NCBI GenBank assembly: GCA_947591475.1
Contig: CANQDE010000001.1
Span: 310,001-374,000 of the forward strand
Reading direction: 5' to 3'
DNA: 64,000 nt
Origin: an uncultured Alistipes sp.
GTDB lineage: Bacteria > Bacteroidota > Bacteroidia > Bacteroidales > Rikenellaceae
The notes under the pieces were generated by a model. It did not search any database, had not been told where the DNA came from, and saw only the letters and a program-made list of their open reading frames with translations. This document shows positions 43,159 through 51,931 of the stretch, piece by piece. Each line of letters opens with the position of its first letter. The first letter of the stretch is position 1. The position numbers and the translations under genes are program-made.

Positions 43159-45141
43159 ATGATCGACCGGGAGACTATCGACCGTATCTATGCCGCCGCC
43201 AATATCGTGGAGATCGTCGGCGAGTACGTTACGCTCAAACGCAAGGGCGTCAACTATACGGCGTGCTGTCCGTTCCACAACGAAAAGACCCCTTCGTTCG
43301 TCGTCTCGCCTGCAAAGGGCCTTTATAAATGTTTCGGTTGCGGCAAGGGCGGCAATGCCGTAACCTTCCTCATGGAGCACGAAAACATCACCTATCCCGA
43401 GGCGTTGAAGATGGTGGCCAAACGCTACGGGATCGAGGTGCATGAAAAGGAGCTGACCGAGGAGGAAGTCCGCCGCAACGACGATCGCGAATCAATGTTC
43501 GCCCTGAACGGCTGGGCCGCCGAATACTTTATTAATTATCTCCATCAGGAGCCGGAAGGGATGAGTGTGGGGATGTCCTATTTCCGGCAGAAGCGCGGCA
43601 TGACCGATGCGACCATCCGCAAGTTCGGTTTGGGCTTCTGTCCCGCCAAGGGCGACCGGATGTCGAAGGAGGCGCTGGCGGCCGGTTACAAAGAGGAGTT
43701 CCTGCTTTCGACGGGCCTTTCGATCAAGCGGGAGAGCGATGGTTCGTTGTTCGACCGGTTCCGCGACCGCGTGATGTTCCCCGTGCACAACATTTCGGGC
43801 CGCATCGTCGCATTCGGCGGCCGAACGCTCCGCACCGATAAATCCGTCGCCAAATACCAGAATTCGCCCGAAAGCGAGATATACAGCAAAAAACGCGAAC
43901 TCTACGGCCTCTATTTCGCCAAGAAAGCGATTCAGCAGCAGGATTTCGCCATCATGGTCGAGGGATACACCGATGTGATTTCGATGCATCAGGCCGGGGT
44001 CGAAAATGTCGTCGCTTCATCGGGTACGTCGCTGACCACGGAGCAGATTCGCTTGTTGAACCGCTTCACCAAGAACATCACGGTGATTTACGACGGCGAC
44101 GCGGCGGGCATCCATGCTTCGTTGCGCGGTATCGACATGATTCTGCGCGAGGGGATGAACGTGCGCGTCGTGTTGCTGCCGGAGCCCGAAGACCCCGATT
44201 CGTTCGCACGAAGCCACACGGCCGAGGAGTTGCAGTCCTATATCCGCGACAACGAACAGGATTTTCTGGCGTTCAAGGCCAAATTGTTGTTGAAGGAGGC
44301 CGAAGGCGATCCGATTCGCAAGGCATCGTTGATCGGCGACATGGTGCAATCCATCGCGCAGATTCCCGATCCGATTCAGCGGTCGGTCTACATCAAAGAG
44401 TGCTCGAAGACGATGGACGTCGACGAGAAACTGTTGATTTCCGAGGTGGCGCGGATTCGGCTGACCTCCACCGGCGACCGCGAAACGGATGATTTTCTGC
44501 GGCGGCAGACAGCTCGGCAGCGCAGCGAAGCGGTCGAAGCGGCTGAGGCCGAAGCGGAATATCCGCGTCAGTTGGAAGCCGGCAGCAGCCCCGATGCGTT
44601 GGAACGCGAATTGCTCAAGTACCTGCTTAAATACGGCCATTGCTCGTTCGAATTCAAGGAGGGACGCAATATCTTGACCTGCAACGTTGCGCAGACGATT
44701 TTCGATGAGCTGGCCGACGGCGATCTGAAATTCCGGAATGCGGTTTACGAAAAGATTCGCATGACCTACAAGGAGCAATGGAGCCAAGTGGGGGTGGGCA
44801 ACAAAATCCCCGAGCACGTTTTTCTGACCCACTCCGATCCGGAGGTGTGCAACGTGGCGGTGGACATCCTTACGTCCGACGACAACTATGTAATCAGTCA
44901 GTTGTGGTTGCGCAAGGAGGTGCATATCGAGAGCGAGGCCGAGATGTTGGCGGCCGGTGTGCCGAAAGCCGTTACGCTCTACAAGTCGAAAGTCATCGAG
45001 GGGTTGATTAAGGAACAGCAGGCTCGTTTGGACAAGGAGGATGTAACGGAAGAGGAGATGAAAGATGCCATGCAGCAGCTCGATAAATGGAACGGAGTGC
45101 GTGTGCAGATTGCGAAGAAGCTGCAGCGACTGATTTTGTGA
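43159..45141 (+). CDS. dnaG: DNA primase DnaG
   Basis: The 660-residue protein has the CHC2 zinc finger (C37, H40, C58, C61), the RNA-polymerase-like core, a Toprim domain with MVEGYTDV and YDGDAAG, and a C-terminal helicase-binding region. It makes primers for replication. The ATG at 43159 is chosen because MIDRETIDRI is the conserved DnaG start and the longer frame overlaps the hc1 terminator. Confidence 0.97.
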   Translation: MIDRETIDRIYAAANIVEIVGEYVTLKRKGVNYTACCPFHNEKTPSFVVSPAKGLYKCFGCGKGGNAVTFLMEHENITYPEALKMVAKRYGIEVHEKELTEEEVRRNDDRESMFALNGWAAEYFINYLHQEPEGMSVGMSYFRQKRGMTDATIRKFGLGFCPAKGDRMSKEALAAGYKEEFLLSTGLSIKRESDGSLFDRFRDRVMFPVHNISGRIVAFGGRTLRTDKSVAKYQNSPESEIYSKKRELYGLYFAKKAIQQQDFAIMVEGYTDVISMHQAGVENVVASSGTSLTTEQIRLLNRFTKNITVIYDGDAAGIHASLRGIDMILREGMNVRVVLLPEPEDPDSFARSHTAEELQSYIRDNEQDFLAFKAKLLLKEAEGDPIRKASLIGDMVQSIAQIPDPIQRSVYIKECSKTMDVDEKLLISEVARIRLTSTGDRETDDFLRRQTARQRSEAVEAAEAEAEYPRQLEAGSSPDALERELLKYLLKYGHCSFEFKEGRNILTCNVAQTIFDELADGDLKFRNAVYEKIRMTYKEQWSQVGVGNKIPEHVFLTHSDPEVCNVAVDILTSDDNYVISQLWLRKEVHIESEAEMLAAGVPKAVTLYKSKVIEGLIKEQQARLDKEDVTEEEMKDAMQQLDKWNGVRVQIAKKLQRLIL

Positions 45142-45158
45142 TGGACGGCGTGCCGGAT

Positions 45159-45306
45159 TTGTTTCGGTATCCCGATTAAAGCCCCTCCCAAGGGAGGGGT
45201 TTAGGGTGGGGTCAAAATTGGATACGCGGCCAAAGGCCGCGAAGAACAGCGGTCGGATTCGGAAAACGGGGCCGAAAAAACTGGTACAAGAAAGTATATA
45301 ATCGCG
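45159..45306 (-). repeat. G+C-rich intergenic repeat, copy C (long form, inverted)
   Basis: On the minus strand it runs collinear with copy B: TGTACC-like start, GTTTTCC, 37 identical nt, then CCCCTCCC/GGGAGGGG and CGGGATACCGAA. It begins 18 nt after dnaG. The rest of the 338-bp gap before smpB (45307-45479) holds no gene that I can support. Confidence 0.75.
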
Positions 45307-45479
45307 TTTGAAAAAAAAGGGGCGGGTCTCGGGTTGTACACGCATCACTGCGCATACTGTGTGCAAACAGAAAATAAACAGAAAGATGTGTAAAACATAT
45401 CGAAGATAAGAATCAGTTACCTTGGACCGATTCCCGCCCCGATGATACGAAAAGCAATTTTTATGCCGCATTTACTGCG

Positions 45480-45944
45480 ATGAGCGAACAAAAAAAGATC
45501 AATATCCGGAACAAACGGGCCACGTTCGATTACGAGATACTCGAAGAGTGGGTTGCCGGCATCGTGCTGGTCGGTACGGAAATCAAGTCGATCCGTGCGG
45601 GCAAGGCGTCGATGACCGATTCGTTCTGTTATTTCGACAAGGGCGAGTTGTGGATCCGCAACGTCAATATCGCGGAGTACGATTGGGGCACCTGCAATAA
45701 CCATGCGCCGCGCCGCGACCGGAAACTGCTGTTGACCGGCCGCGAATTGATGAAACTCCAGCGGGCCATGCAGGACAAAGGGTTGACCGTGGTCGGTCTG
45801 CGCCTCTTTCTGAACGAACGGGGATTGGCGAAAGTGGTCGTCGGTCTCGCCCGCGGCCGCAAGTCCTACGACAAACGCGAGTATTTGAAAGAGAACGATG
45901 CCCGTCGGGAGATGGACAAGGCGATGAAAAATTTCAGAAAATAG
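45480..45944 (+). CDS. smpB: SsrA-binding protein SmpB
   Basis: The 154-residue protein is full-length Smp[11 protein letters not shown], the [14 protein letters not shown] tmRNA-binding strand, and a basic C-terminal tail ([12 protein letters not shown]...KAMKNF) that enters the mRNA channel. It works with tmRNA in ribosome rescue. No tmRNA gene is seen nearby. tsaB follows after 13 nt. Confidence 0.97.
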   Translation: MSEQKKINIRNKRATFDYEILEEWVAGIVLVGTEIKSIRAGKASMTDSFCYFDKGELWIRNVNIAEYDWGTCNNHAPRRDRKLLLTGRELMKLQRAMQDKGLTVVGLRLFLNERGLAKVVVGLARGRKSYDKREYLKENDARREMDKAMKNFRK

Positions 45945-45957
45945 ACTATAAGTTTTT

Positions 45958-46665
45958 ATGTCTCTGATACTTTGTATAGAAACCGGCACCGACATCTGTT
46001 CGGTCGGAATAGCCAAGGAGGGCGAACTGCTTTCGTTGCGCGAGAGCGACGAGGGACGCGACCATGCCCGCAAGGTGGGCGTATTCGTCGATGAATTGTT
46101 GCATGAGACCGGCATTGCGCCCGACGATTTGGATGCCGTGGCGGTCGGAAAGGGCCCGGGTTCCTATACGGGCTTGCGGATCGGTGTATCGTTTGCCAAA
46201 GGGCTCTGTTACGGGTTACGAAAACCTTTGGTGGCAGTCGGTTCGCTCGATTCGTTGACCGAAGTGGCCCGCGAGGACTACGAGGCCGGTATTTTGCAAA
46301 TCGACGATTGGGAGCGGGCCGTGTTGTGTCCGATGGTCGATGCCCGCCGCATGGAGGTTTATACGCAGTTGTTCGATACGACCGGACGACCGTTGAACGA
46401 GGTTTCGGCCGAGATTATCGACGAACGAAGTTTCGCGGAGTATCGAACCGGTCGGCAGCCGTTCGTGATTTTCGGAAACGGCGCTCGAAAATGTGCCGAC
46501 CTGTTGACCGGTGCCGAATCGGTTGAGGTTACGCCTTCGGCTCGTGGGCTGGCCCGATTGGCCCAGCAGGCATTCGATGCCGGTCGTACGGAGGACATCG
46601 CCTATTTCGAGCCTTTCTATTTGAAAGATTTCGTGGTGATGACCTCCAAAAAGAAATTGTTCTGA
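45958..46665 (+). CDS. tsaB: tRNA threonylcarbamoyladenosine protein TsaB
   Basis: The 235-residue protein has the ASKHA-fold start ILCIETGTDICSVGI and the TsaB motif GKGPGSYTGLRIG. It is the non-catalytic partner of TsaD in t6A37 synthesis. It lies between smpB and a helical protein of unknown function with only 7 nt to the latter, so the three likely form an operon. Confidence 0.94.
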   Translation: MSLILCIETGTDICSVGIAKEGELLSLRESDEGRDHARKVGVFVDELLHETGIAPDDLDAVAVGKGPGSYTGLRIGVSFAKGLCYGLRKPLVAVGSLDSLTEVAREDYEAGILQIDDWERAVLCPMVDARRMEVYTQLFDTTGRPLNEVSAEIIDERSFAEYRTGRQPFVIFGNGARKCADLLTGAESVEVTPSARGLARLAQQAFDAGRTEDIAYFEPFYLKDFVVMTSKKKLF

Positions 46666-46672
46666 CGGCGCG

Positions 46673-47224
46673 ATGACGCAGGAGGAGTTGACCGCCCTGT
46701 TGACCGGCCCCTTTTATAAGCATTTTGCTGATAAGGCCGCTGCCCGGGTGCTTGCCGACGGCGATTTGGCGATGCTGTATGAAACGGCCGTTGCTTCGCC
46801 CAAATCGCTTTCGGCCGCGTTGCAGCATCGGGTGGCATTTCGCGGCGCCTATGTGCTCGAACGAATCTATTTTTCCGAGCCCGAACGGTTTGCACCTTAT
46901 GTGTCGCGTTTTTGTCGGACGGATTTTCCGGCTTGCGCCGATCCGGGTGCCCGCCGCTCTTTCGCTAAAATCATGGCGCATCTGTTGCGCACCGCCGTTC
47001 CGGATGATGCGACGCTCGAACGGATTGCGGCGTGTGCGGCCCAATGGACGATCGACCCGAAAACGAAAGTCGCCGTGCGGATTTGGTGTGTCGAAATCCT
47101 GCGCCTTTGCCGCGAACGATGTTCGTGGATCGACGAGCTGTGGGACGATTTGCTGGCAACTTTGTCGCACGATGCGTCGCCTGCGATTGCCGCACGCATG
47201 CGCAACGGCTGGAAAGCCGGTTGA
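46673..47224 (+). CDS. Alpha-helical protein of unknown function
   Basis: The 183-residue protein has no signal peptide or TM segment and is almost wholly helical, with paired amphipathic helices suggesting a short HEAT/ARM-like solenoid (for example FAKIMAHLLRTAV and VAVRIWCVEILRLC). No enzyme motif is visible. The tight 7-nt spacing after tsaB suggests coupled expression. I do not recognise the family. Confidence 0.7.
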   Translation: MTQEELTALLTGPFYKHFADKAAARVLADGDLAMLYETAVASPKSLSAALQHRVAFRGAYVLERIYFSEPERFAPYVSRFCRTDFPACADPGARRSFAKIMAHLLRTAVPDDATLERIAACAAQWTIDPKTKVAVRIWCVEILRLCRERCSWIDELWDDLLATLSHDASPAIAARMRNGWKAG

Positions 47225-47276
47225 GGTGCGGCGCATCGGGCCCCTTTGCAGGTGAAAGCCTGCCGATGATATTCGA

Positions 47277-48647
47277 TTAAGCGCTGGTCTTTTCCGATTC
47301 GGTCGCTGGTTCTTCTTCGGGAGTTTCTCCGATTGCTGCTTCGCCCGCTTCGTCGAGCATACGGGCCGGAAATCGTTTTTTGCTTTGCAACCGAGCCGTT
47401 TTTTGCAGACGCATGCCGACCCGCAGCATATTGTCGTTGCCCGAAGTGAGCCGTTTGCGGGCATCTTCGTAGGCGTCGCGGGCTTTGTCGAGGGCCGTGC
47501 CGACCCCTTCGAGCGAAGTGGCGAAAGCGGCCGCCTGCTCGTACAATTTCAAGGCGCAGGTGGCTATTTCGCGCGTGTTTTTATCTTGGTCGTGGTATTT
47601 CCAGAGGTCGGCGACCAATTTCAACAGGGCGAACAGATTCGTCGGCGACGAGATGATGACCTTTTTGTCATAGGCGTCGCTCCAGATGTTCGGATCGGCT
47701 TTCAATGCCTCTAAAAAGGCCGGTTCGTTCGGGATGAACAGGATGACGAAATCCGGCGAGTTGAAAAGCCGTTGATACTCTTTGCGTCCCAACTCCGTAA
47801 CGTGTTGGCGCACCGATGCGACGTGCGCGGCCAGATGACGTTGGCGTTCCGCTTCGTTCGGGGCCGAGGTGCAGGCGACGAAGGCGGTCAGCGAAACTTT
47901 CGAGTCGATGACGATCTCCTTTTTGTCGGGTAGGTGAAGCACCACGTCCGGACGCAGGTTGCGCCCCTCTTCGTCTTTCACGTTGTATTGCGTCTCGTAG
48001 TGGATGCCCTTGGTCAGCGCCGAACTATCGAGGATGGTTTCGAGGAGCATTTCGCCCCAGTCGCCCTGTACCTTCGAATTGCCTTTCAGCGCATTGGTCA
48101 GATTGGTCGTCTCGGTCGTGATGCGTTGGTTGAGCTCCATCAGATTCTTCAATTCGGCTTTCAGCTCGCCGCGTTGCGATGTCTGGACAGTGTAAATCTC
48201 TTCGACTCGTTTGCGGAAATCGGTGATGTTGTCGCGAAAAGGTTTTATTAAGAGCTCGATTGCTTCGTTGTTGGTCTTGCGGAGGTGTTGCGATTGCTCG
48301 CCGAGAATCTCGTTCGCCAGATTGCGGAACTGGATCCGCAGCATCTCTTCGGCCTTTTCGCGTTCCTGCCGTTCGGTTTCGCGCCGTTCTTCGGACTGGC
48401 GGCGCAGGGCGTTCAGCTCCGTTTCGGATGAAGCCTTTATGGCAGCGAGTTCTGCGGCCGTATGGGCCTGTTGTTCCAGCAGCTGGCGGATTTCCGCTTC
48501 GGCCGATTTTCGGGCGTCGTCCGCCGCATTCTTTTCTTCGCGCAGCCGTTCCGATTCGCGCCGTTGGAACAGCCATGCCGCTGTCATGGCTGCCGCTGCC
48601 GCCGCCGCTCCGAGTGCTGCGATAACCGTAATAGATAGATTCTCCAT
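47277..48647 (-). CDS. rmuC: RmuC-family DNA recombination protein
   Basis: The 456-residue protein has an N-terminal TM anchor (5-26), a long coiled coil (about 30-130) and the RmuC domain (about 140-420) with the PD-(D/E)xK-like RPDVVLHLPDKKEIVIDSK, then an acidic tail. RmuC limits inversion between short inverted repeats. The start at 48647 is set by the TM anchor and by a -7 box 5 nt upstream. Confidence 0.93.
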   Translation of the reverse strand: MENLSITVIAALGAAAAAAAMTAAWLFQRRESERLREEKNAADDARKSAEAEIRQLLEQQAHTAAELAAIKASSETELNALRRQSEERRETERQEREKAEEMLRIQFRNLANEILGEQSQHLRKTNNEAIELLIKPFRDNITDFRKRVEEIYTVQTSQRGELKAELKNLMELNQRITTETTNLTNALKGNSKVQGDWGEMLLETILDSSALTKGIHYETQYNVKDEEGRNLRPDVVLHLPDKKEIVIDSKVSLTAFVACTSAPNEAERQRHLAAHVASVRQHVTELGRKEYQRLFNSPDFVILFIPNEPAFLEALKADPNIWSDAYDKKVIISSPTNLFALLKLVADLWKYHDQDKNTREIATCALKLYEQAAAFATSLEGVGTALDKARDAYEDARKRLTSGNDNMLRVGMRLQKTARLQSKKRFPARMLDEAGEAAIGETPEEEPATESEKTSA

Positions 48648-48652
48648 AGCAA

Positions 48653-48660
48653 CAAAAGTA
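48653..48660 (-). promoter_or_regulatory. -7 box of rmuC, 5 nt before the start codon
   Basis: TACTTTTG on the minus strand is 5 nt from the ATG at 48647, the fourth such case in this window. Confidence 0.6.
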
Positions 48661-48768
48661 GCGATAATTTTCGGTTTTTGCGTGCGGTCGGCGCCGAACT
48701 TTTCGACGGCTCGGAGAGGCGCGGTATACGGCAAATGGATATTTTCCGTTTATCGGCTATTGCAAAAA

Positions 48769-48799
48769 GGGCTGTCAGCCCTGACAAGTCTGACAGCCC
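48769..48799 (-). terminator. Terminator of DUF4988 lipoprotein gene
   Basis: On the minus strand a 10-bp GGGCTGTCAG/CTGACAGCCC stem is followed by TTTTT, 22 nt past the stop at 48821. Confidence 0.85.
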
Positions 48800-48820
48800 T
48801 CAACAAGTACGACAAATAAT

Positions 48821-50785
48821 TTATTCGCTTGTGTCTATTCTGAAAGTGTTTTCTATATCCGTATATTCTGTGCCGTCAATTATAATTTTGGACGGGTCTT
48901 GTTTCCCATCGCCCGATTTTCGGATGAAAATATCCGTTCCGAAAGCCTCTCCATTGGAATACTTGCAGTCGGTGAAAGTTATTGTAACGTTGGCGGCCCC
49001 ACAAGAAACCCAACAATCATATCCATAGGTTGTATCCTGTATCGGGTTCCTCGTGAATTGGGAGTTCTCATCTACACAAGGATGACCGTATTTCCCGAAA
49101 GTACATGCTTTGAATACGGTGTTGCCATAACATACGGTAGCAGGATAGAATGCGTTTCCATATTCGAACGTGCAGTTTTCGAACGTACCCTGTTTATGCC
49201 ATCCCGACAACCAGCCGTGGAACGTGCAATTTTTGGCCGTAAGATTCCCTGAACCATTATATGCATAGGTCAAATCGGCGGAAAATTCGCAGCTTTCCAA
49301 GGTGATGTTGGCATTGTCTCGGGCGAAAACGGCTCTTGAAGGAGTCGTTTGGTCGAATTTACTGTTCTTGATCGTTACGGAAGCATTGCTCTGTACTTCG
49401 ATCCCGTATTCGGTCGAAGAAGCCGTTACTTGAACGTTGTCCAATGTGATACCGGTACCGGCGACGGCCATCATGCTCTTCCCTTTTTTCGTGTCGGACG
49501 TACATGAAAGAGTGGCGTTCGAAATAGTCAGATTCTCGGCCTGCAACGTCTGACTCGCTGTTGTGGTTATCGTCGCACCGTTGCCTTCGATCGTTACGCC
49601 TTTGCCTATCGTCGTCGGCATTTGATAGGTTTTATTCTCGTCGAGATGTACGGTGCTACCTTCGGCCTGTACGGCATTGGATAAATCAGCAGCAGCGAGT
49701 TCGAATTTTATCACTCGTGAAACCGTGATTTCCTGACCGACATTGTCGATAAGCGTTACTTTCAGAACAGCCTTTGCCCCGTTTGTTACGGTCTTGTTGA
49801 TGGTAACCGTCGTACCGTTGCATGAACCATTCTCATCGAATACGGGTTCTGCGATTTCGACCTCTTTGCCAGTCGTGCGGGTAACGATATCCATCGCCGT
49901 AGTACCATCTTCGGCTTTCAGTTCAGCGACCAGGGCACCGTAAATTTCTTTTGTCAATCCTGCAAATTGAAGGTCGATCGTTTTATTTTCAGCAGTTACC
50001 AGGAAAACTTCGGAACTGTCGAATCCGACGCTCAGCGGGCGGACGATCGGCACCGTGAACGTGGTCGTCCCGTCGGCCAGCGTGAAGGTTACGTTGCGTC
50101 CGTCATCGCTCACGGCGACGCCGTCTTCGGCGAAAATCGCATCACCCCGATCGCCTTTATCGCCTTTCGCTCCGTCGTTGCCTTTGGCACCGTCCGCTCC
50201 GGTCGCTTTCACGCCGGTCGGCGTCCAGGTCGTGCCGCCGTCGGTCGAGATTTCCCATTCGTTGCTGCCGCTGTTTATCCGTACCTGCGGAGCGGTGGCT
50301 GCGGCACCGGTTTCGCCCGGGTCGCCTTTGGCTCCGGTTACGGGCAGTTTATTTCCGGCGTCGTCGAGCAGGGGCTGGCCGTCGAGCGTCCAGTAATAGA
50401 TACCGTCCGTGTCCTTGGCGACCCCGATGAGCGGCGTCGAACCGTTCGCCCCGTGTCGGATGACGATGGGATCGCCGGCTCGGAATGTGATTTTGTAACC
50501 GACTTCCACGTCGTTCTCTATGACCGGAACGACGTTCGTGATGAAGTTCTCGTTTTCGAGCGCAGCGACGAGGCTTTGCAGCGATTGGATGTTCGTGTTG
50601 ACGGATTTTTGCCAGGCTTCGAGCGACGCGACCCGTTCTTCCAAATTCTCGATGTCGTTTCGGAGTTCCGTGTCGTCGTAATCGTCGTTGCAGGCCGAGA
50701 GCCCGCCTAAGCAAAAGAGGATCGAAAGCATATATGCGATGCCCCTGCGGAACATCGTGTACTTGCTGAAAAGAGCTTTTTTCAT
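48821..50785 (-). CDS. Surface lipoprotein: DUF4988 + collagen-like repeats + beta-helix
   Basis: The 654-residue protein has a lipoprotein signal (GGLSAC lipobox near 31) and a coiled-coil start (LRNDIENLEERVASLEAW). A DUF4988/PL29-N-type domain follows, with two collagen-like G-x-y blocks (GAKGDPGETG and GADGAKGNDGAKGDKGDRGD). Ig-like strands come next, and a right-handed beta-helix from about 400 with regular NxTLxxC-type rungs and several Cys. It is probably displayed on the cell surface; carbohydrate or host binding is an inference. The start at 50785 gives the shortest good signal peptide. Confidence 0.82.
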   Translation of the reverse strand: MKKALFSKYTMFRRGIAYMLSILFCLGGLSACNDDYDDTELRNDIENLEERVASLEAWQKSVNTNIQSLQSLVAALENENFITNVVPVIENDVEVGYKITFRAGDPIVIRHGANGSTPLIGVAKDTDGIYYWTLDGQPLLDDAGNKLPVTGAKGDPGETGAAATAPQVRINSGSNEWEISTDGGTTWTPTGVKATGADGAKGNDGAKGDKGDRGDAIFAEDGVAVSDDGRNVTFTLADGTTTFTVPIVRPLSVGFDSSEVFLVTAENKTIDLQFAGLTKEIYGALVAELKAEDGTTAMDIVTRTTGKEVEIAEPVFDENGSCNGTTVTINKTVTNGAKAVLKVTLIDNVGQEITVSRVIKFELAAADLSNAVQAEGSTVHLDENKTYQMPTTIGKGVTIEGNGATITTTASQTLQAENLTISNATLSCTSDTKKGKSMMAVAGTGITLDNVQVTASSTEYGIEVQSNASVTIKNSKFDQTTPSRAVFARDNANITLESCEFSADLTYAYNGSGNLTAKNCTFHGWLSGWHKQGTFENCTFEYGNAFYPATVCYGNTVFKACTFGKYGHPCVDENSQFTRNPIQDTTYGYDCWVSCGAANVTITFTDCKYSNGEAFGTDIFIRKSGDGKQDPSKIIIDGTEYTDIENTFRIDTSE

Positions 50786-51265
50786 GTCGAATGACTGCGG
50801 TCTTCCCAGTTCCCGAAAGACCTTTAATAATATACCGAAGCGTGGAACTGCAGATACCCACATCCTCGTTCGATGGTCCTGAGAAAACCTTGTATAACAG
50901 ATAAGGGAATAGCAGCCCACGCAATCGCGCGAGAACCACCATGCTTCTCTTGGTTATACGGAAAATTTCTCAGGTTTTCGAACGCAAGATCAAAGCACAA
51001 CGCTTCTTGAAAAACTATGTTCTGAAAAAGGCCTTTTTCGGAAGCGAAATTAGGGAAAAAAAAGGAAACGACCGTCGTTTTTTTGTAAATTCTTTGCATG
51101 TCGGCTGAAAATAGGGCGACAGGGGCTTCCGGAGCGGGTCGACGAATGGGCATGAGTGTGGCGACAATCAATAAAAATTTGTTTGTGCGGTCGGCTTGCG
51201 CTATCTTTGCAGAAAATGTTCGGGTCGGAAGCTTCCGGCTTCCTCCTCCCTATTTAATAAAAAGC
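50786..51265. other. 480-bp intergenic region with divergent promoters
   Basis: No gene is supported. The right part has TATCTTTG at 51202-51209, the likely rpe promoter, and a GAAGCTTCCGGCTTC palindromic patch at about 51229-51242. The left part should contain the lipoprotein promoter, which I could not pin down. Confidence 0.5.
51202..51209 (+). promoter_or_regulatory. -7 box of rpe
   Basis: TATCTTTG, exact match; the leader to the ATG at 51266 is about 55 nt. Confidence 0.6.
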
Positions 51266-51922
51266 ATGGAACAGCAACGTATTCTCGCTCCGTCGATTCT
51301 TTCGGCCGATTTCGGACACCTCGACCGGACGATCCGCATGCTCGACCGCAGTGCCGCCCAATGGGTGCACGTCGATGTGATGGACGGCGTGTTCGTTCCC
51401 AACATTTCGTTCGGATTCCCCGTGCTGAAGGCCGTGCGGCGGGCGACCCGCAAAACGATCGACGTTCATCTGATGATCGTCGAGCCCGAACGTTACGTGC
51501 AGCGATTCGTCGAGGCCGGAGCCGACCTCGTAACCTTCCATCTCGAAGCCTGCGCCGATCCGGCTCACTGCATCGCATTGATTCGCGCGTGCGGTGCGCG
51601 CGTGGGCATCACCATCAAGCCCGCGACGCCAGTCGAGACGGTGCGCGAGTGGCTTGTTTCGGTGGATATGGTGCTGCTCATGAGCGTCGAACCCGGCTTC
51701 GGCGGGCAGTCGTTCATCCCTGCCACTTTCGATAAAATTCGCTGCCTTCGTCAGATGGCCGATGCCGACAATCCGGACTTGTTGATCGAGGTCGATGGCG
51801 GGGTATCGTCCCAGAACGCCCGCGAACTTTACGAGGCCGGAGCGAATGTGCTGGTGGCCGGAAGCGCCGTTTTCGGCGCCGAAGACCCCGAATCGGAAAT
51901 CGAACGTTTGTTACAATGTTGA
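51266..51922 (+). CDS. rpe: Ribulose-phosphate 3-epimerase
   Basis: The 218-residue TIM-barrel enzyme has the family motifs APSILSADFGHL, HVDVMDGVFVPN, DVHLMI, SVEPGFGGQSF and VDGGV, with the metal-binding His and Asp in place. It interconverts ribulose-5-P and xylulose-5-P in the pentose phosphate pathway. The ATG at 51266 is the family start. The ABC-F gene starts 9 nt later. Confidence 0.96.
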   Translation: MEQQRILAPSILSADFGHLDRTIRMLDRSAAQWVHVDVMDGVFVPNISFGFPVLKAVRRATRKTIDVHLMIVEPERYVQRFVEAGADLVTFHLEACADPAHCIALIRACGARVGITIKPATPVETVREWLVSVDMVLLMSVEPGFGGQSFIPATFDKIRCLRQMADADNPDLLIEVDGGVSSQNARELYEAGANVLVAGSAVFGAEDPESEIERLLQC

Positions 51923-51931
51923 TGATAAAAG

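Noticed and set aside
45142..45479. tmRNA gene near smpB
   Set aside because: Neither a tRNA-like acceptor end nor a tag reading frame could be found; the gap is mostly a G+C-rich repeat copy.
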